Shown here piece by piece: positions 56,575 through 64,000 of a stretch of 64,000 bases of DNA. The translations under genes and the position numbers were made by a program. Location: NCBI RefSeq assembly GCF_003419895.1, contig NZ_QPMM01000001.1:1-64000 (forward strand), given 5' to 3'. Below the pieces are notes generated by a model. It worked only from the letters and a program-made list of their open reading frames with translations. It did no database searches and was not told the origin of the DNA. Within the stretch, counting starts at the first letter, position 1. Every line of letters starts with the position of its first letter. This DNA is from Chitinophaga silvatica. GTDB taxonomy: Bacteria; Bacteroidota; Bacteroidia; Chitinophagales; Chitinophagaceae.

Positions 56575-56883
56575 GATTTTAATAGTGTTGATGATTGAGA
56601 TTAAAGCAGTTACCAATAATAGCTTTGGTTTTAACGTCCTTTTTTTGAATTTTTATTTCAGATCAAAGCAGATAAATCAATATTGAAACTACAATTATCA
56701 AATTTTTAAATTGAATTTCCCTACGTTGAACGCCCCTTTTTTATCTTTCACTAGTAGAAATATATCATTTGCCAATTATTGTACAACAATATCATATACT
56801 TATATTATTTTCAATATGGGTTTTCATAGATATGGCTGATTGCATGAAACGTTTTTCAAGGCAATACATGCATGACTTAATGG
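56575..56883. other. AT-rich gap between two terminators
   Basis: About 310 bp between convergent transcription units. No gene, RNA or repeat recognised; short open frames look fortuitous. Confidence 0.5.
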
Positions 56884-56918
56884 AAAAGCCCCGTTCCTTA
56901 CCGGAAACGGGGCTTTTT
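56884..56918 (-). terminator. Terminator of the Do-type protease gene
   Basis: Stem AAAAGCCCCGTTCC / GGAAACGGGGCTTTT (one bulge), loop TTACC, 18 bp after the minus-strand stop; works in principle in both directions. Confidence 0.85.
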
Positions 56919-56936
56919 ATATTTTGGAATTATTGC

Positions 56937-58511
56937 TTACAAATTTTCGGTATCGCCTGTATTGGTGTTGATATTGTAATAATAGATATCTGCACCTCTT
57001 TCAGGATAGAATCCTGTTAATCTCAGACTCTTCTGTTTATCCAGCGCATTACTTAAATCATCTACACTGGTTATGTTGTTGCTTCCGGCTTTTAAAATCA
57101 CAAATCCTGGCATCATAGAGGTTTGTTTTTTCAAAAGTCCATTTCCAATATCATTTACAAGTACACCGCCATTAACGCCTAAACGACTTGCCTGGTCTTT
57201 GCTCAGATCTGTAAGATCTGCTCCCAGTTTGTCGAGCGATGTGATCTTCACTACATCTGTAGTTCCTTTCAGATTACGCATGATCACATTATTCACGGTG
57301 TATTCCTTGTTATCGCGCATATAGGTAATGCTGATTTTATCGCCCGGTTTGTAACGTGCAACCTGTTCACCTAATTGAGCAGTGGTAGGAATTCTTACTC
57401 CATTTACCGCAGTAATGATATCGCCAACTTTAAGTCCGGCAGCAGCTGCAGAACTGTTTGGCATTACATCGGTGATCTGTACTCCATTTGCATCCCGCTT
57501 AATACCGGCTTCCTTAAGCTGATCGTCCGACATATTTGCAATTACTGAAGATGGCGCATATCTCACACCTAAATAAGCTCTCTGAACGTTACCATATTTA
57601 ACAATATCGTTTACTACCTTTTTTACAAGGTTTACAGGGATTGCATATGAATAACCCGCATAGGAACCGGTAGGAGACGCAATTGCAGAGTTAATACCTA
57701 CCAGCTCACCGGCAGTATTTACCAGCGCTCCACCACTATTTCCCTGGTTTACCGCCGCATCTGTTTGGATAAATGACTCAATCGCCGTATTTACCCGCCC
57801 ATTGGATGCTTTGTTGATACCAATTGAACGTGACTTGGCACTAACAATACCTGCGGTAACTGTAGCGTCCAGATTTAAAGGATACCCAACAGCCAGTACC
57901 CATTGGCCTATATCCACATTGTCTGAATTACCATAAAGGAGGTATGGCATACCGGAAGCTTCAATCTTAATCACCGCCAGATCAGTACTTGGATCAGCAC
58001 CAACCAGCTTTGCCTTGTAAACTTTATTTCCATTGCTTAGCCCTACACTGATTTCATCAGCATCTGCAACAACGTGATTATTGGTAACTATATAACCGTC
58101 GGAAGAAATCAATACACCCGAACCGGAAGCCATCTGGCCTGGTATATAATACCTGCGGCCATCACCACCTCCATTGAATTCATCTCCAAAAAAATCATCT
58201 CCAAATAAGTCCTGTAATATGCTACGTCTCTTTTGCATATTACCGCTATTTATCTGGCGGGGGTTGATCTTGGTTTTGATATGTACAACACCAGGAACTG
58301 CTGTCTTGGCTGCGGTAGTAAAATCCGATGGAGCCGCATTTACATTTCCTTCCGTGCCAGGCATATAACGGGCATAGTTTGCCGGAACACCCGATTCATT
58401 CTGTACAAAAATTGGTCGCCTTTGCTCGAAATACTTGCCATACACAAATATGGAGGCAGCGGCAGTTACAACGCTTATGGCTACGGTCGTAACAATTTGC
58501 TTGAATTTCAT
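56937..58511 (-). CDS. Do/DegP/HtrA-family periplasmic serine protease
   Basis: The 524-residue protein has an N-terminal signal or anchor (IVTTVAISVVTAAASIFVYG), a trypsin-like domain with His in DGYIVTNNHVVADADE, Asp in DPSTDLAVIKI and Ser in DAAVNQGNSGGALVN, then a PDZ domain (LGVRYAPSSVIA, ITDVMPNSSAAAAGLKVGDI) and a second PDZ-like part at the C-terminus (LGVNGGVLVNDIGNGLLKKQ). It degrades or refolds misfolded envelope proteins. It stands alone between two terminators or repeat hairpins. Confidence 0.94.
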   Translation of the reverse strand: MKFKQIVTTVAISVVTAAASIFVYGKYFEQRRPIFVQNESGVPANYARYMPGTEGNVNAAPSDFTTAAKTAVPGVVHIKTKINPRQINSGNMQKRRSILQDLFGDDFFGDEFNGGGDGRRYYIPGQMASGSGVLISSDGYIVTNNHVVADADEISVGLSNGNKVYKAKLVGADPSTDLAVIKIEASGMPYLLYGNSDNVDIGQWVLAVGYPLNLDATVTAGIVSAKSRSIGINKASNGRVNTAIESFIQTDAAVNQGNSGGALVNTAGELVGINSAIASPTGSYAGYSYAIPVNLVKKVVNDIVKYGNVQRAYLGVRYAPSSVIANMSDDQLKEAGIKRDANGVQITDVMPNSSAAAAGLKVGDIITAVNGVRIPTTAQLGEQVARYKPGDKISITYMRDNKEYTVNNVIMRNLKGTTDVVKITSLDKLGADLTDLSKDQASRLGVNGGVLVNDIGNGLLKKQTSMMPGFVILKAGSNNITSVDDLSNALDKQKSLRLTGFYPERGADIYYYNINTNTGDTENL

Positions 58512-58588
58512 ATTATAGTGTGTTTGCTTGTGACAATAAATTTATAGATAATTACGTCAGCATATCATCAATTTACATGCCTTCAATA

Positions 58589-58596
58589 CAAATTTA
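58589..58596 (-). promoter_or_regulatory. Possible promoter of the Do-type protease gene
   Basis: Minus-strand TAAATTTG fits TAnnTTTG; a TTTG lies 15 bp further upstream (58615-58612), slightly closer than usual. It is 78 bp upstream of the start codon. Confidence 0.4.
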
Positions 58597-58924
58597 ACTG
58601 TGCCTGGTATCCAAAGGCAATAGGTTCTATTCACTTTAACACATTTTTAAATCAATCGTTAAATACAACTTAATGCTAATGTCAAATACTGGCAGTCTTT
58701 ATGTCAATATAACAAGATAGTAGGACAATTTGTTAGTAGACGGGTATTGCTCGCAAAGGCGCAAAGACTAATATTAAGGTGCAAAAGGATTTTTTAAAGA
58801 TTTTTAAGAATTGAGGCGAATATTTTTAAGGAGAATTATGATTTTCCCTTAAAAACATTCGCCTCAATCCTTATTTTCTTACTATTAAACTTTGCAACTC
58901 TGCGTGAAACAGCGAGCCTGCGAG
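58597..58924. other. Gene-free region containing a GCAAAG-type repeat
   Basis: About 330 bp between the Do-type protease and the acyl-CoA reductase genes. From 58745 it contains GCAAAG-like motifs and the long hairpin at 58810-58868; the right part carries CTTTGCAACTCTGCGTGAAA-like sequence. No coding capacity. Confidence 0.55.
58810..58868. repeat. Long intergenic hairpin (GCAAAG family, copy 2)
   Basis: 22-bp arms with one mismatch (ATTGAGGCGAAT...TTTTTAAGG and its complement), 15-nt loop. The flanks carry GCAAAGGCGCAAAG on the left (from 58754) and CTTTGCAACTCTGCGTGAAA on the right, like the outer arms of the 47.1 and 60.4 kb copies. Confidence 0.75.
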
Positions 58925-59923
58925 CTATAGCTCCAGCAGAAAATGCATTGTATCTACCCCATCCGGGTAATCCAGTAATGAAGGTTGCTGTGCATAACCA
59001 AAGGGGGTAAACGATTTTCCAACCAGGCATTGTAAAGACTGGTCTCCGCTTAATTCCTGCTGTAAATGGGCCATATCTGCATAATAGCTGTAGTTTAGCA
59101 CGCTTAATGGCGAAAACAAAGAAGTGGCTTCCTGTAACAGAATCAGACCATTACTGATATAATGAGCATTGTTTAATAATAACAATGCCAGGTTATAATC
59201 GTAATTGTTCTTGTATTTATGGTGATCCAGCAGGTAATTATATTTTTCCAGTGCAGTTAATAATGGCTGGAAATCATAATTGGCTGGTACATATACCTTA
59301 GTAACATTTCTGCACCCTAATCCAAAGTACAGCATTATGTCATCGGCCAGGGCCGACAACTCCTCCGGAGTCTCCTCTCCTGTAAGAATGGCCGCTGAAG
59401 TTCTGTTATGACGGATGATATGAGGATATTTTGCAAAATAATAGTGAAAATACCTGGCCGAATTGTTACTTCCGGTAGCTATATAGGCGTCACAACCCTT
59501 TAATGTCTCCATAATTTCGGTCTGACCGGCTACTTCAGGGTACCATTCAGTCATCTTTTCAATAATATGCCTCAGCAATATATCGTCCTTACTAGATAGC
59601 TTCATATTGATTTGGTGACCACTCACAAATCCACAAAGCCAATCCTGAAACCCTACCAATGGAATATTCCCCGCTGCTACAATGCCTACTTTCTTAGGCG
59701 TAACGGGGTGTTGCAATTTCGGATAGGTATCAATCCATTCCCTTAATGCTTTAGGGTCCAGAAAATAGCGGGAGATATTTTCCAGCGCCTGATCAATAAA
59801 AGACGGGATAAACCAGCCGTTTGCGCGGAAAGCTCTCTCTTTTACTGCTGCCAATTCAGGGCTGTTTTCCGTTAAATACTGGCCTAAACGTACCAGGGCG
59901 AGTTCTTTTTCTGCTAGATTCAT
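58925..59923 (-). CDS. LuxC-type acyl-CoA reductase
   Basis: The 332-residue protein fits the LuxC/acyl-CoA reductase family of Bacteroidota: VGIVAAGNIPLVGFQDWLCG (nucleotide-binding start), then KLSSKDDILLRHI, CDAYIATGSNNSARYFHYYF, HNRTSAAILTGEETPEELSA and YFGLGCRNVTKVYVP with the candidate catalytic Cys. Such enzymes reduce acyl-CoA to aldehyde with NADPH. It diverges from a 2[4Fe-4S] ferredoxin gene, a pairing I recall from related genomes. The physiological substrate is unknown. Confidence 0.88.
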   Translation of the reverse strand: MNLAEKELALVRLGQYLTENSPELAAVKERAFRANGWFIPSFIDQALENISRYFLDPKALREWIDTYPKLQHPVTPKKVGIVAAGNIPLVGFQDWLCGFVSGHQINMKLSSKDDILLRHIIEKMTEWYPEVAGQTEIMETLKGCDAYIATGSNNSARYFHYYFAKYPHIIRHNRTSAAILTGEETPEELSALADDIMLYFGLGCRNVTKVYVPANYDFQPLLTALEKYNYLLDHHKYKNNYDYNLALLLLNNAHYISNGLILLQEATSLFSPLSVLNYSYYADMAHLQQELSGDQSLQCLVGKSFTPFGYAQQPSLLDYPDGVDTMHFLLEL

Positions 59924-59965
59924 GAAACTATTTAAATAATTGACCTAATTAAACCGGGAAAATTT

Positions 59966-59973
59966 TATTTTTG
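59966..59973 (+). promoter_or_regulatory. Likely promoter of the ferredoxin gene
   Basis: TATTTTTG fits TAnnTTTG, 45 bp upstream of the ATG at 60019; a TTG at 59940-59942 lies 23 bp further upstream as a possible -33 element. Confidence 0.45.
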
Positions 59974-60018
59974 TTCCACAAAATTAATGGCTTACTACTT
60001 AATCAAAAAGTTTACTCT

Positions 60019-60366
60019 ATGGCAATTAAGATAACAGACGAATGTATTAATTGTGGCGCCTGCGAACCAGAGTGCCCCAACAATGCGATATATGAGGGAG
60101 GTGTTGAATGGGCGATTGCCGATGGCACTTCGGTTAAAGGTGCTTACAGCCTGATGGATGGCAGTGTAATGGATGCCGACCAGCGTAATGCTCCTATTAG
60201 TGTTGAATCTTATTACATCGTTCCTAATAAATGTACTGAGTGCCAGGGTTTCCACGAAGAACCTCAATGCGCTGCCGTTTGCCCGGTAGATTGCTGCGTA
60301 CCAGACGAAATGTACGAGGAAACCGTTGACGAACTGCTTGCTAAGAAAGCAAAACTGCACGTTTAA
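60019..60366 (+). CDS. 2[4Fe-4S] ferredoxin
   Basis: The 115-residue protein starts [20 protein letters not shown], giving the first CxxCxxCxxxC set; the second cluster is bound by [20 protein letters not shown], with the longer spacing between the second and third Cys seen in Allochromatium-type ferredoxins. It carries electrons at low potential. Start is ATG 60019; the open frame upstream to a TTG at 59971 includes the promoter and has no similarity. It diverges from the acyl-CoA reductase gene. Confidence 0.93.
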   Translation: MAIKITDECINCGACEPECPNNAIYEGGVEWAIADGTSVKGAYSLMDGSVMDADQRNAPISVESYYIVPNKCTECQGFHEEPQCAAVCPVDCCVPDEMYEETVDELLAKKAKLHV

Positions 60367-60368
60367 TT

Positions 60369-60558
60369 TTTCTCGCAAAGAATTTTTCTCGCAGAGAAGC
60401 ATAAGAAGCAAAGAAGCATAAGTTTTTTTTAATTTTTAAAGGAAAATCAATTTCTTTTATTATTAAAATTTCTTATGCTTCTTTGCTTCTTATGCGTCTC
60501 CGCCAGAAAAATATAAAAATCGTATGCTCCTCTGCTTTCTTTGCTCCTTTGCGAGAAA
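60369..60558. repeat. Long nested inverted repeat (GCAAAG family, copy 3)
   Basis: Outer arms TTTCTCGCAAAG (60369-60380) and CTTTGCGAGAAA (60547-60558) are perfect inverses. Inside, 60395-60422 and 60472-60499 are 28-bp inverted copies with one mismatch (AGCATAAGAAGCAAAGAAGC core), around an AT-rich loop. It fills most of the gap between the ferredoxin and ddl genes. Confidence 0.8.
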
Positions 60559-60592
60559 CCGTTAACTTTAACCGCTTATTGTAAAAAATCTT

Positions 60593-61579
60593 ATGAAGAA
60601 GAATATAGCTTTAGTAGCCGGCGGCTATTCCGGAGAATATGTGATCTCTGTTCAAAGCGCTGTTACCATAGAAAAGAATCTCGATAGTAATAAATACAAC
60701 GTATATAAGATAGTAATCACTAAAGATAGCTGGAGCCATACTGGCAATGATGGCCAGGTAACCGAAGTTGATAAAAATGATTTTTCACTCACTTTAAATG
60801 GGCAAAAAGTAAAATTTGATGCCGTTTTTATCGGTATTCATGGTACCCCCGGCGAAGATGGCCGCCTGCAAGGCTACTTCGAAATGCTGGATATCCCTTA
60901 TACCAGCTGTGGAATGGTTACTTCAGCCCTTACTTTCAATAAAGGTTATTGCAATAAAGTAGTAGCTACTCTGGATGTGGTAAACGTTTCTAAGTCTGTT
61001 CACATCTTCCGCGATCAGCCTTTCAATTCAACCGATATTTTTAATAAATTGAAACTGCCGGTTTTTGTTAAACCTGCCGAAGGTGGTAGCAGCATTGGCA
61101 TGTCTAAAGTTAGTGCGGCTGAAGAACTGGAACCTGCTATTCAGAAAGCTTTTAAAGAAGATAGCCAGGTGCTGATCGAAGAGTTTATTAAAGGTAGGGA
61201 ACTGACCATTGGAATCTTCAAAGCCGACGGTAAGGTAAATGTATTGCCAATTACTGAAATCGTTACCAGCAAGGAATTCTTCGATTATGAAGCCAAATAT
61301 ACCCCTGGTATCACCAACGAAATAACTCCTGCTCCTGTTTCAGATGCTATTACCAGCCAGGTACAGCAGGCTGCTACTGCAATCTATAACCAACTTAATT
61401 TTAAGGGAATAGCTCGTATCGACTTCATTTACGAAGAAGCAACCGGAAAATTATTTTTTCTTGAAGCTAATACGATGCCCGGACAATCAGAAAACAGTAT
61501 CTTGCCTCAGCAGGTAAGGGCTTCTGGCAGAACCCTGCAAGAATTTTACGGCATTTTGCTCGATGAATGTATGAAATAG
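60593..61579 (+). CDS. ddl: D-alanine--D-alanine ligase
   Basis: The 328-residue product has the Ddl/ATP-grasp plan: KNIALVAGGYSGEYVISVQS, FIGIHGTPGEDGRLQGYFEM, YTSCGMVTSALTFNKGYCNK, LPVFVKPAEGGSSIGMSKVS, LIEEFIKGRELTIGIF, then ARIDFIYEEATGKLFFLEAN with TMPGQSENSILP. It joins two D-Ala with ATP for peptidoglycan precursors. It is followed by a PASTA-protein gene in the same direction. Confidence 0.95.
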   Translation: MKKNIALVAGGYSGEYVISVQSAVTIEKNLDSNKYNVYKIVITKDSWSHTGNDGQVTEVDKNDFSLTLNGQKVKFDAVFIGIHGTPGEDGRLQGYFEMLDIPYTSCGMVTSALTFNKGYCNKVVATLDVVNVSKSVHIFRDQPFNSTDIFNKLKLPVFVKPAEGGSSIGMSKVSAAEELEPAIQKAFKEDSQVLIEEFIKGRELTIGIFKADGKVNVLPITEIVTSKEFFDYEAKYTPGITNEITPAPVSDAITSQVQQAATAIYNQLNFKGIARIDFIYEEATGKLFFLEANTMPGQSENSILPQQVRASGRTLQEFYGILLDECMK

Positions 61580-61651
61580 TTATTTTATGGACAGTTTCGG
61601 ATAAATGGTCCGAAGATTGCCATAAAATATATCACACTTAATAATATTACT

Positions 61652-62470
61652 GTGTTCGACTTTATTACCAAACGCTCCTTTGGATTCAACTTACTGGTAG
61701 TGATTGTGCTTTTCTTTGCACTGGCACTATTATTTTTCTCTATGCTTGGAGTAATTACCAAACACGGGCAACAACTTACCGTTCCTAATGTAAAAGGCAA
61801 AAATGTGGTAGAAGCCATTGATCTGTTGGAAAAAGCCGGCTTCGAAGCCGATGTGCGTGATTCCATCTTTATCGATTCACTTCCTCCTTTAGCCGTTTAT
61901 GCGCAAACTCCTGATAATGGAGCACAGGTGAAAGTTGGCAGAACTATTTACCTGACAGTAAATAAAACTGTAGCCCCAATGGTAAAAATGCCAGACCTGG
62001 AAGGATTTACCTTCCGTAGTGCTGAAATGATGCTCAAGAGCCTTAGATTGAATGTAGGAGATACCATCTATAAACCGGATTTTGCGGCTAATACGGTATT
62101 GCAACAACTCTTTAATGGTAAGAGAATCAAACCCGGCACCGAAATCCCTGAAGGTAGTAATATCACACTTATTATAAGTAGCGGAACCGGAAGCGTGGAA
62201 AACCCGGTACCTAACTTTATTGGACTTACCTATGCCGAAGCCAGAGAAGTACTGAGTGCCAGCAACCTCAATCCAGGTACCATCATCATCGATCCAAATG
62301 TAAAGGATACTGCTAACGCATATATTATTAAACAAGTACCTACCCGCAAAAATGAGATAGGTGACTATAATATGGTAAGAGCCGGCGAAACTGTCGACTT
62401 CTGGTTATCTGCAACCAAACCTGAAGTAGATAGTTCTAAACAGGCTTCACCAGATCAACAGGAAGAATAA
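61652..62470 (+). CDS. Membrane-anchored protein with three PASTA domains
   Basis: The 272-residue protein starts at GTG 61652, has one membrane span at about 10-32 (FNLLVVIVLFFALALLFFSM) and then three PASTA domains at about 45-110 (VPNVKGKNVVEAIDLLEKAG), 112-185 (MPDLEGFTFRSAEMMLKSLR) and 190-262 (VPNFIGLTYAEAREVLSASN). PASTA domains bind peptidoglycan fragments or beta-lactams; there is no kinase or penicillin-binding domain. Its place after ddl fits a cell-wall role. Confidence 0.9.
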   Translation: MFDFITKRSFGFNLLVVIVLFFALALLFFSMLGVITKHGQQLTVPNVKGKNVVEAIDLLEKAGFEADVRDSIFIDSLPPLAVYAQTPDNGAQVKVGRTIYLTVNKTVAPMVKMPDLEGFTFRSAEMMLKSLRLNVGDTIYKPDFAANTVLQQLFNGKRIKPGTEIPEGSNITLIISSGTGSVENPVPNFIGLTYAEAREVLSASNLNPGTIIIDPNVKDTANAYIIKQVPTRKNEIGDYNMVRAGETVDFWLSATKPEVDSSKQASPDQQEE

Positions 62471-62498
62471 ATTTCACCAACAAATAATTCTAATCATC

Positions 62499-62804
62499 AT
62501 GCAAAATATTACAGCAGAAGAGTTAAAGAAAAGAATTGACAGTGGGGAAGAGCTTTACATCCTTGATGTTAGAGAGCCTCATGAAAGAGCCGAATTTAAC
62601 ATCGGTGGTAAACATATTCCATTAGGGTTCATTCAACAAATGGAAGTGGATGAACTGGAAGAATGGAAAGAAAAAGAATTGATCGTATACTGCCGCAGCG
62701 GTAACCGTAGCGGGCAAGCTTGTATGTTGCTCGACTCAATGGGCTTTACCAATACCAAAAACCTGGTTGGCGGTATGCTGAAATGGACAGAATTATACAA
62801 ATAA
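62499..62804 (+). CDS. Rhodanese-like domain protein
   Basis: A single 101-residue rhodanese domain: ELYILDVREPHERAEFNIGG, then HIPLGFIQQMEVDEL and the active-site loop IVYCRSGNRSGQA with the catalytic Cys, followed by LVGGMLKWTE. It transfers sulfur or acts in a redox or sulfur-relay step. It follows the PASTA gene by 28 bp and ends at a terminator. Confidence 0.93.
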   Translation: MQNITAEELKKRIDSGEELYILDVREPHERAEFNIGGKHIPLGFIQQMEVDELEEWKEKELIVYCRSGNRSGQACMLLDSMGFTNTKNLVGGMLKWTELYK

Positions 62805-62807
62805 ATG

Positions 62808-62837
62808 AAAAGGGCTGAATCACTTCGGCCCTTTTTT
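62808..62837. terminator. Terminator shared by the rhodanese and RidA genes
   Basis: Stem AAAAGGGC-T-GAA / TTC-G-GCCCTTTTTT, loop TCAC, between two convergent stop codons. Confidence 0.88.
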
Positions 62838-63222
62838 ATTTATTTACAACTGCTGTTGCTTCAATTTCAACCAGATATCGCGGATCAATTAACTTGCTTA
62901 CCTCAACCATAGTGGTAGCGGGCTTAATGGCTTTAAAAAATTCTCCATGTGCCCTGCCATATTCCTCCCATCTGCTAATATCTGTAACAAACATTCTTGT
63001 ACGTACCACATCATGCAATGTAGCCCCTGCATTAATTAACGCAGCTTCAATTTTGGCAAGAATATATTTAGTTTGTTCATAGGCGTCTCCTTCTGCTACA
63101 ACTTTATCATCTTCTGTTGCAACAGTGCCGGAGACTTCGATAATATCACCAATCCGCACAGCCCTGCTATAGCCCACTTTGCCTTCCCAAAGCGCGCCGG
63201 AGGAATAATTAGTACGTTTCAT
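62836..63222 (-). CDS. RidA/YjgF-family protein (putative enamine/imine deaminase)
   Basis: The 128-residue protein fits the RidA family: YSRAVRIGDIIEVSGTVATE, YEQTKYILAKIEAALINAGA, VVRTRMFVTDISRWEEYGRA with the conserved substrate-binding Arg, and LIDPRYLVEIEATAVV with the late Glu. RidA hydrolyses reactive enamines/imines from amino-acid metabolism; the family has several subtypes, so the exact substrate is open. Confidence 0.92.
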   Translation of the reverse strand: MKRTNYSSGALWEGKVGYSRAVRIGDIIEVSGTVATEDDKVVAEGDAYEQTKYILAKIEAALINAGATLHDVVRTRMFVTDISRWEEYGRAHGEFFKAIKPATTMVEVSKLIDPRYLVEIEATAVVNK

Positions 63223-63434
63223 AAAGTTTTATTTTCTTATTAAGAGAGAGATCATAAAAATACAATATTATGTTACTATTTAAAACAACAATTCTCCTTG
63301 ATATATATCACAAAAAATAATATTATTGTAATGGAATGCAATCTTCGTATGGCGTTCTTCGTTATGTTATTATTCGGTATTCCAAAAAGAATAAGCGAAT
63401 CTGACATTTAGTTTATGCCGACTATTTTTTTGAT

Positions 63435-64000
63435 ATGAAAGTGAAGTATTTATCATTGTGTGTTTTGGTAGCAGCATCGTTCAATGCAACTGCGCAGATC
63501 AACTACAGAGAAACCGAGAAAAAGCCAACTTTAGTGCCTTACGACAGCAGTATCGCTTTTCAGCAATTAGGCCCTAATCTGGCCGAGCTAACGTTAATAG
63601 GTCAGCAAATTACCTTTCTGAAACTTAACCCGCTCAGAGCCGTTAAGAATAAGGAAGATACACTGATGGATAATCTGAAGGTAAAGGCTGTTATGGAAGT
63701 ACCCTACAAAGGTGTGCTGAAAGGAGGACATCTTTATACTCCATATAAAGCTGTGGAGAATAAAACTTTTAAGATTGTTGATTATGAAAGAAAAACTGTG
63801 GCTGGTGGCCCGGTTGAACTTACTTTTACCTTGCTGGGTGATGATCGTAAAACATTGATCTACCAGATTACAGACGATCAGTTAATCAACACTCCGGTTA
63901 TCATTAATGCAAACTATGAATGGTTAAAACGCCAGTATATCGGGCGTAAGCTGCAATTGAAAAACGGAGCTTTAATCACTGCCAATATCCTTGATGAAAA
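63435..64000 (+). CDS. Exported protein of unknown function, C-terminus beyond the window
   Basis: An open frame of 188 codons runs from ATG 63435 to the right edge. It starts MKVKYLSLCVLVAASFNATA, a signal peptide with likely cleavage after ATAQ. The visible mature part (YDSSIAFQQLGPNLAELTLI, then GQQITFLKLNPLR and EVPYKGVLKGGHLYTPYKAV) is beta-rich without a motif I recognise. It appears to be a stand-alone gene. Confidence 0.75.
   Translation, partial: MKVKYLSLCVLVAASFNATAQINYRETEKKPTLVPYDSSIAFQQLGPNLAELTLIGQQITFLKLNPLRAVKNKEDTLMDNLKVKAVMEVPYKGVLKGGHLYTPYKAVENKTFKIVDYERKTVAGGPVELTFTLLGDDRKTLIYQITDDQLINTPVIINANYEWLKRQYIGRKLQLKNGALITANILDE

Noticed and set aside
56769..57020. Open plus-strand frame of 83 codons.
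   Set aside because: It runs through the terminator hairpin and into the antisense of the Do-type protease gene.
59971..60018. Earlier TTG start for the ferredoxin.
   Set aside because: It would include the likely -7 promoter element and adds residues with no ferredoxin similarity; ATG 60019 begins right at the [13 protein letters not shown] family start.

Overview
The window looks like chromosome of a Bacteroidota member, most likely a Chitinophagaceae bacterium close to Chitinophaga. The basis is the set of families present: an ECF sigma/FecR pair feeding an STN-type SusC/SusD couple, long DUF11 and PKD-like surface proteins, RHS proteins of the DUF6443/DUF5977 kind, FadL-like OmpP1, a LytS/LytTR two-component pair with a periplasmic propeller, and TAnnTTTG-type promoter elements. 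No rRNA is present; one tRNA gene was found.

Layout. 1-9155 (minus strand) holds two giant repeat-built surface proteins in one operon; the downstream one runs off the left edge. 9796-17966 (plus) is a nutrient-uptake locus: ECF sigma factor, FecR anti-sigma, TonB-dependent SusC transducer, SusD lipoprotein and a Tat-exported metallophosphoesterase. 18306-19790 is a lipoprotein with two nearly identical LamG domains. 20097-25970 (plus) is the most unusual block: a LuxR-type regulator, then a subtilisin of the PatA/PatG type, two separate proteins resembling the C-terminal domain of PatG (each preceded by CxC motifs), a LamG/propeller protein without a signal peptide, and a small six-cysteine protein with an amphipathic middle part. 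No cyanobactin heterocyclase or prenyltransferase is nearby, so this may be an undescribed peptide- or protein-processing system.

26135-26262 is a MITE-like inverted-repeat element and 26512-27531 a YhcG/DUF1016 nuclease. 27834-42118 is a genomic island of about 14.3 kb inserted in the 3' end of a tRNA-Leu(CAG) gene: a 23-bp piece of the tRNA is duplicated at the far end. Its cargo is AT-rich: an unknown protein with a nuclease-like pattern, two membrane-protein genes (one frameshifted in an A9 run), an RHS toxin with an HNH-like tip and several downstream immunity-type genes, and a second RHS-like gene broken by one in-frame stop. No integrase was recognised in it.

42097-64000 is mostly core chromosome: tRNA-Leu, dapD, a glycosyltransferase, tsaC-like, cca, a pRiA4b ORF-3-type protein, miaA, an OmpP1/FadL porin, a Gly/Tyr-rich lipoprotein, proS, a sensor kinase/LytTR pair, a Do-type protease, a LuxC-type acyl-CoA reductase diverging from a 2[4Fe-4S] ferredoxin, ddl, a PASTA protein, a rhodanese, RidA and the start of an exported protein. 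Several genes concern tRNA maturation and charging (tsaC, cca, miaA, proS). Long hairpin-forming repeats built on a GCAAAG core sit between genes at about 47.1, 58.8 and 60.4 kb.
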